In this document: positions 60,877-64,000 of the stretch, piece by piece
Layout: every line of letters starts with the position of its first letter
Numbering within the stretch: position 1 is the first letter of the stretch
The notes under the pieces: model-generated
Databases searched by the model: none
What the model saw: only the letters and a program-made list of their open reading frames with translations
Told to the model about the DNA's origin: nothing
Translations under genes and position numbers: made by a program
Assembly: GCA_002716385.1 (NCBI GenBank)
Contig: PBAX01000012.1
Span: 1 to 64,000 of the forward strand
Direction: 5' to 3'
DNA length: 64,000 nt
Origin: Phycisphaerae bacterium
GTDB lineage: Bacteria > Planctomycetota > Phycisphaerae > Phycisphaerales > SM1A02

Positions 60877-63201
60877 ATGGCGAAGCCCATCCGCTCCAAA
60901 CCCAACTCCAGCCGATCCGAACAGCGTCGACAGGAGCTCAGAAGAAATCTGCCAAAGCCGACCACGGCCATCCGGCAGGCGATGCTTCGTCCGGATTTCA
61001 TCCGAACAGCCTTCATCATCTTCGGATTCCTCGTGCTCCTCAGCCTGCTTGTCATCTGGTCCAGAGAACAGCTTCTTGTTCGGGTCGGACAGTTCGTGAC
61101 GGACACGAGACTGAATCGACTCGACTTCGACGTGCAGGACGTGGATGCGACCAGAGCCAAGCGTCAGGAGGCCGCCGAGAACGCACCGAGAATCTACACC
61201 ACCAATGACGATCTGCTGGATCGGCTTCAGGCTTCATTGAGCGGCCTGCCGACCGCCGTATCCGGGCAGACCGATCCAACCGTTCTGGCCAGCGAGCTTC
61301 AGGACCAGTACCAGCTGAACGAGTTCGCGCTCTCGGTCCTCCAGGACATGACGATCGAAGGCGAAGCCACGCCGCAGTGGCAGCAATGGGTCAAGCAGCT
61401 GGTCGAAATCGAGCTTCGCAACCTCGCGTTGCTGGAAGACCAGGAATACATGATCTACCAGCTCACGGCGCCCAATCGTCGACAGCTGCAGATGCCCGAT
61501 GGACGCATGCTCACGCTTGCCGGCGAATCGACTTCCACCAAGCAGCTCAACGCAACCAATCCCCCCGAACGATTGAGACAAGCGGTCTCGAGGGTCGGTT
61601 TCCCAGAAGCGATCATCCCCACGATCGCCGGACGAATCGCCCGCGATGGACAACCCACGATCATGCTGGATTCCGCGGAAACCGATCGACTTCGTGAGGA
61701 ACGTTCGACGGCGGTCAAACCGGTGATCAACAAGCATGAGAAGGGCGAGGTGATCTGGAAGAGAGGCGACGAGATCACCGCCGAGAACATCGACGCCGCC
61801 ATTCAGGAAGCGTCGTACTTCCGGAATTCGGGCAGCTTCATCCAGCGGTGGCTTCCCAGGATCGGAATCGTCATATTGCTGGCCATCCTCTCGATCTTCA
61901 TGGCGGCCTATGCGGTGAGCTCGCACGAGAGGATCAGCCGCAATCCCTTCCGACTCATCGCGCTGTGCTTCCTCGTGGCCTCCATGCTTGCCGTGACGAC
62001 ATGGATATCCGTGGAAGCGCCGGCCTTCCTCTATGCCGCCACCATCGCCCCACTGCTCTTCAGTGTCGTCGTGGTTCGACTTGCCTACGATCGCCGGCTC
62101 GCGGTCTTCATCGGCGGCATCCAGGCGGCCATCGCGACAATGGCACTTCAGGAGGACATCGGCTGGTTCATTCTGATGATGGCCGGCGTGGGCGCGATGA
62201 TCGCCCAGATCACGGAGGTCCGACATCGCAATTCACTGATCAGAGCTTCGCTCGTGACGGCCGTGGTGCTCGCCGTCGGCTGCGTGGTGCTCAACATGAT
62301 CGAACTGCCGCAGATCTTCGAGGCCTGGAGCCAGGTCACCTTGCAGGCCCTCCAGTCCGCCGTCGCCAGCCTCGCCATCGGCTTCCTGGTCCTCGGGATA
62401 CTCCCCAGCATCGAGCAGGTCTTCGGAATAACGACCGGGATGACACTCGCGGAACTGAGAGACCCGCGGAGACCGCTGCTCCAGCAGCTTCAACAGCATG
62501 CGCCCGGAACCTACAACCACTCACTGCAGGTTGCGCACATCGCCGAGGCAGCGGCCGACGCCATCGGCGCCAACAGCCTCCTGATCTATGTCGGTGCGCT
62601 GTACCACGACATCGGCAAGATGAACAAGCCCATGTACTTCGTGGAGAACCAGCAACCCGGAGACAATCTCCACGACAAGCTGTCACCTGCGATGAGTCTG
62701 CTGGTCATCATCGGACATGTGAAGGATGGGATCGAACTGGCAAAGGAGTACAACCTCCCACGCGAGATCATCCACTTCATCGAATCCCACCATGGTTCGA
62801 CGCTCGTCGAGTACTTCTATCACGCCGAAAGACAGAAGGCCGAGGACGAAGGGCGTGAAGCCGTCGACGAGATCGAGTTCCGCTACCCCGGACCGCGACC
62901 CCGCACCAAGGAAGCCGCGATCCTCATGCTGAGCGACTGTGTCGAATCGGCCACCAGAGCGATGGGCGATCCCAAGCCCGCCCAGATCGAGAACCTTGTT
63001 CGTGAACTCGCCCGGAAGCGACTGATGGATGGCCAGTTCGACGAATGCTCGCTGACCTTCCGCGAGCTCGATGCGATACAGGCCGCCATCACGGCCAGAG
63101 TCACCGCCATCTATCACGGGCGCATCGCCTATCCGGAGGCCGAACAAGCCGACGACGATCTGGCCGATCAGCCCGACATCGAGAAGGCCACGGACAGCTG
63201 A
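60877..63201 (+). CDS. pgpH: c-di-AMP phosphodiesterase PgpH (7TM-HD)
   Basis: 774 residues. After an N-terminal helix (about 41-62) comes a 7TMR-HDED extracellular domain (about 70-310), a seven-helix membrane domain (about 315-520) and a cytosolic HD domain. The HD signature is His577-Asp578 in ALYHDIGKMNKP, with NHSLQVAHIAEAAA before it and the later ESHHGSTLVEYF and MLSDCVESATRA histidine/aspartate sites. Listeria PgpH hydrolyses c-di-AMP. The cyclase is not in the window. It is followed by a bidirectional-looking hairpin. Confidence 0.93.
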   Translation: MAKPIRSKPNSSRSEQRRQELRRNLPKPTTAIRQAMLRPDFIRTAFIIFGFLVLLSLLVIWSREQLLVRVGQFVTDTRLNRLDFDVQDVDATRAKRQEAAENAPRIYTTNDDLLDRLQASLSGLPTAVSGQTDPTVLASELQDQYQLNEFALSVLQDMTIEGEATPQWQQWVKQLVEIELRNLALLEDQEYMIYQLTAPNRRQLQMPDGRMLTLAGESTSTKQLNATNPPERLRQAVSRVGFPEAIIPTIAGRIARDGQPTIMLDSAETDRLREERSTAVKPVINKHEKGEVIWKRGDEITAENIDAAIQEASYFRNSGSFIQRWLPRIGIVILLAILSIFMAAYAVSSHERISRNPFRLIALCFLVASMLAVTTWISVEAPAFLYAATIAPLLFSVVVVRLAYDRRLAVFIGGIQAAIATMALQEDIGWFILMMAGVGAMIAQITEVRHRNSLIRASLVTAVVLAVGCVVLNMIELPQIFEAWSQVTLQALQSAVASLAIGFLVLGILPSIEQVFGITTGMTLAELRDPRRPLLQQLQQHAPGTYNHSLQVAHIAEAAADAIGANSLLIYVGALYHDIGKMNKPMYFVENQQPGDNLHDKLSPAMSLLVIIGHVKDGIELAKEYNLPREIIHFIESHHGSTLVEYFYHAERQKAEDEGREAVDEIEFRYPGPRPRTKEAAILMLSDCVESATRAMGDPKPAQIENLVRELARKRLMDGQFDECSLTFRELDAIQAAITARVTAIYHGRIAYPEAEQADDDLADQPDIEKATDS

Positions 63202-63222
63202 ACGACATCCATGTGAATTGAA

Positions 63223-63250
63223 AGCGGCCCGGGAAGACTCCCGGGCCGCT
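63223..63250. terminator. hairpin between convergent pgpH and the partial exported gene
   Basis: AGCGGCCCGGGA (63223-63234) pairs with TCCCGGGCCGCT (63239-63250), a perfect 12-bp stem with the loop AGAC. It lies 21 bases after pgpH and 25 bases from the end of the opposite gene. Only a short TTTCAATT follows on the minus strand, so termination there is the more likely use. Confidence 0.7.
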
Positions 63251-63275
63251 GATCATGCCATCCTTATGCTCGACC

Positions 63276-64000
63276 TCAGCAGACTGAACCATACAGATTG
63301 ATGAGGAAGAGGATGTCGTCGACATCGGTGCCACCATCGCCATTCGCATCACCTTCGGGCGTGCCGTAGGCGCTGATCACGAACAGCAGGTCGTTGACAT
63401 CGATGACACCGTTGCCATCGAAGTCGCCTGGGCATTCAGGTGTTTCATTGCAGATTGGCCGCTCGACCCGGATGCCGTCGACGGCAGCTTCGACAACGGA
63501 ACCCGCACCGGTGTCGTTCGCGATGAAGCGAAGGACGATGGTTTCGTTGGGCACGTCACCGAGTATGAAGCTCGGGTTGTACCAGCCTCCATTCGCCTCG
63601 TTGACCGGACCGACAACCTCGAGGACATTCCAGGTCGAACCTCCGTCGTAGGAGATGTCGATATCCATCGTGTCGTTGTTGGCATCGGCGCCGCAGTTGT
63701 TGGCGAACCATCTCCAGTAGGAGACGGTGCTGCCTGATGTGCAGGAGATGACGGGCGAGATCAGCGTGGTCGATCCGCCATCGATGTCCTCGTCGACGCC
63801 ATTGCCGGTGAGGTAGCAGATGCCGGAACCGTCGGCATCGTTTGGATTGTCGCAGCGAACACCACCATTGGATGGTGTCGTTCGCTCCCAGTTGCCAGTG
63901 GTCGCGCCATTGATGACGCTCCAACCCTGATCGGTCTGGAAGTTGTCGTCAAAGGCGACTTCAAGATCCGTATAGACGGGCTTGCTGTAGACGTCGGCCG
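63276..64000 (-). CDS. C-terminal part of an exported protein with jelly-roll domain and EF-hand-like (dockerin-type) tail
   Basis: Partial: the frame is open to the right window edge, so at least 240 residues are visible and the N-terminus is missing. A beta-sandwich region with FDDNFQTDQGWSVI, GNWERTTPSNGG, DGSGICYLTGNG, and STTLISPVISC resembles the C-terminal domain often attached to secreted M14 zinc carboxypeptidases and other planctomycete hydrolases. The last 50 residues hold two DxDGNGxID type calcium loops (CPGDFDGNGVIDVNDLLFV and GDANGDGGTDVDDILFLINLYG), a typical Phycisphaerae C-terminal element. The enzyme class at the missing end is unknown. Confidence 0.85.
   Translation of the reverse strand, partial: ADVYSKPVYTDLEVAFDDNFQTDQGWSVINGATTGNWERTTPSNGGVRCDNPNDADGSGICYLTGNGVDEDIDGGSTTLISPVISCTSGSTVSYWRWFANNCGADANNDTMDIDISYDGGSTWNVLEVVGPVNEANGGWYNPSFILGDVPNETIVLRFIANDTGAGSVVEAAVDGIRVERPICNETPECPGDFDGNGVIDVNDLLFVISAYGTPEGDANGDGGTDVDDILFLINLYGSVC

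Noticed and set aside
60744-61160. N-terminal extension of the lipoprotein at 60129
   Set aside because: Antisense to pgpH. A lipoprotein signal begins at 60743.
1-64000. CRISPR arrays, insertion sequences or prophage genes
   Set aside because: No direct repeat arrays, no terminal inverted repeats around a transposase and no integrase or structural phage genes were seen.

Overview
The window is ordinary chromosomal DNA of a Gram-negative-type bacterium. It is most likely a planctomycete of the Phycisphaerae kind, though this is inference from content and not from a marker gene. The clues are a secreted protein ending in paired EF-hand-like DxDGNGxID repeats, a DUF1570 metallopeptidase, a DUF4091 glycoside hydrolase, FG-GAP and PQQ-type propellers, many lipoproteins with a short Cys lipobox, and three Kdo genes that imply an LPS-type outer membrane. 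Genes are densely packed on both strands, often joined by ATGA, GTGA or TGATG overlaps. Several convergent pairs overlap at their 3' ends. No gap without a gene exceeds about 225 bases, and I found no insertion sequence, phage, CRISPR array or rRNA.

Layout. 1-9 kb: guaA, an RsbW-like kinase / STAS / MlaE permease operon, a Met-rich exported protein, a trypsin-like protease and an FG-GAP protein. 9-18.5 kb: an esterase lipoprotein, citrate synthase, rhomboid-trpF, amidohydrolase-moaC, a cytosolic molybdenum sulfite-oxidase-like enzyme, trpG and a DUF1444 protein. 18.6-27.2 kb: kdsA, mcsA-mcsB (protein arginine kinase), a pterin dehydratase, gluQ-DUF192, riboflavin synthase, a beta-propeller lipoprotein, purH and nuoB. 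27.3-32.3 kb: a STAS protein, a DUF1570 peptidase, YihY, a small membrane protein, an RluB-type pseudouridine synthase and scpA.

32.3-37.7 kb is the most interesting stretch. kdsD, an HslV-like Ntn hydrolase, kdsC and a 1050-residue single-pass protein at the lptC/lptA position form one compact operon. 37.8-43.1 kb: a small Cys protein, nuoC, queE with an unknown partner, tRNA-Leu(GAG), smpB, an EEP-family membrane protein and a diguanylate cyclase. 43.2-51.9 kb (minus strand): ptsI, then RNase E/G with an internal IF2-N-like domain, dxr, an RseP-type protease with apparently four PDZ domains, and an SDR, closely coupled. 52-64 kb: an RND efflux pump pair, gatC-gatA, a DUF4091 hydrolase with a lipoprotein, the c-di-AMP phosphodiesterase PgpH, and the C-terminal part of a large exported protein running off the end.

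Functional themes are envelope biogenesis (Kdo synthesis, Lpt-like bridge, MlaE, RseP, isoprenoid Dxr, RND pump), protein quality control (McsAB, HslV-like, SmpB, rhomboid, S1 protease), second messengers (PgpH, GGDEF) and core biosynthesis. Starts were moved downstream of the longest ORF wherever a Shine-Dalgarno, signal peptide or family N-terminus argued for it.
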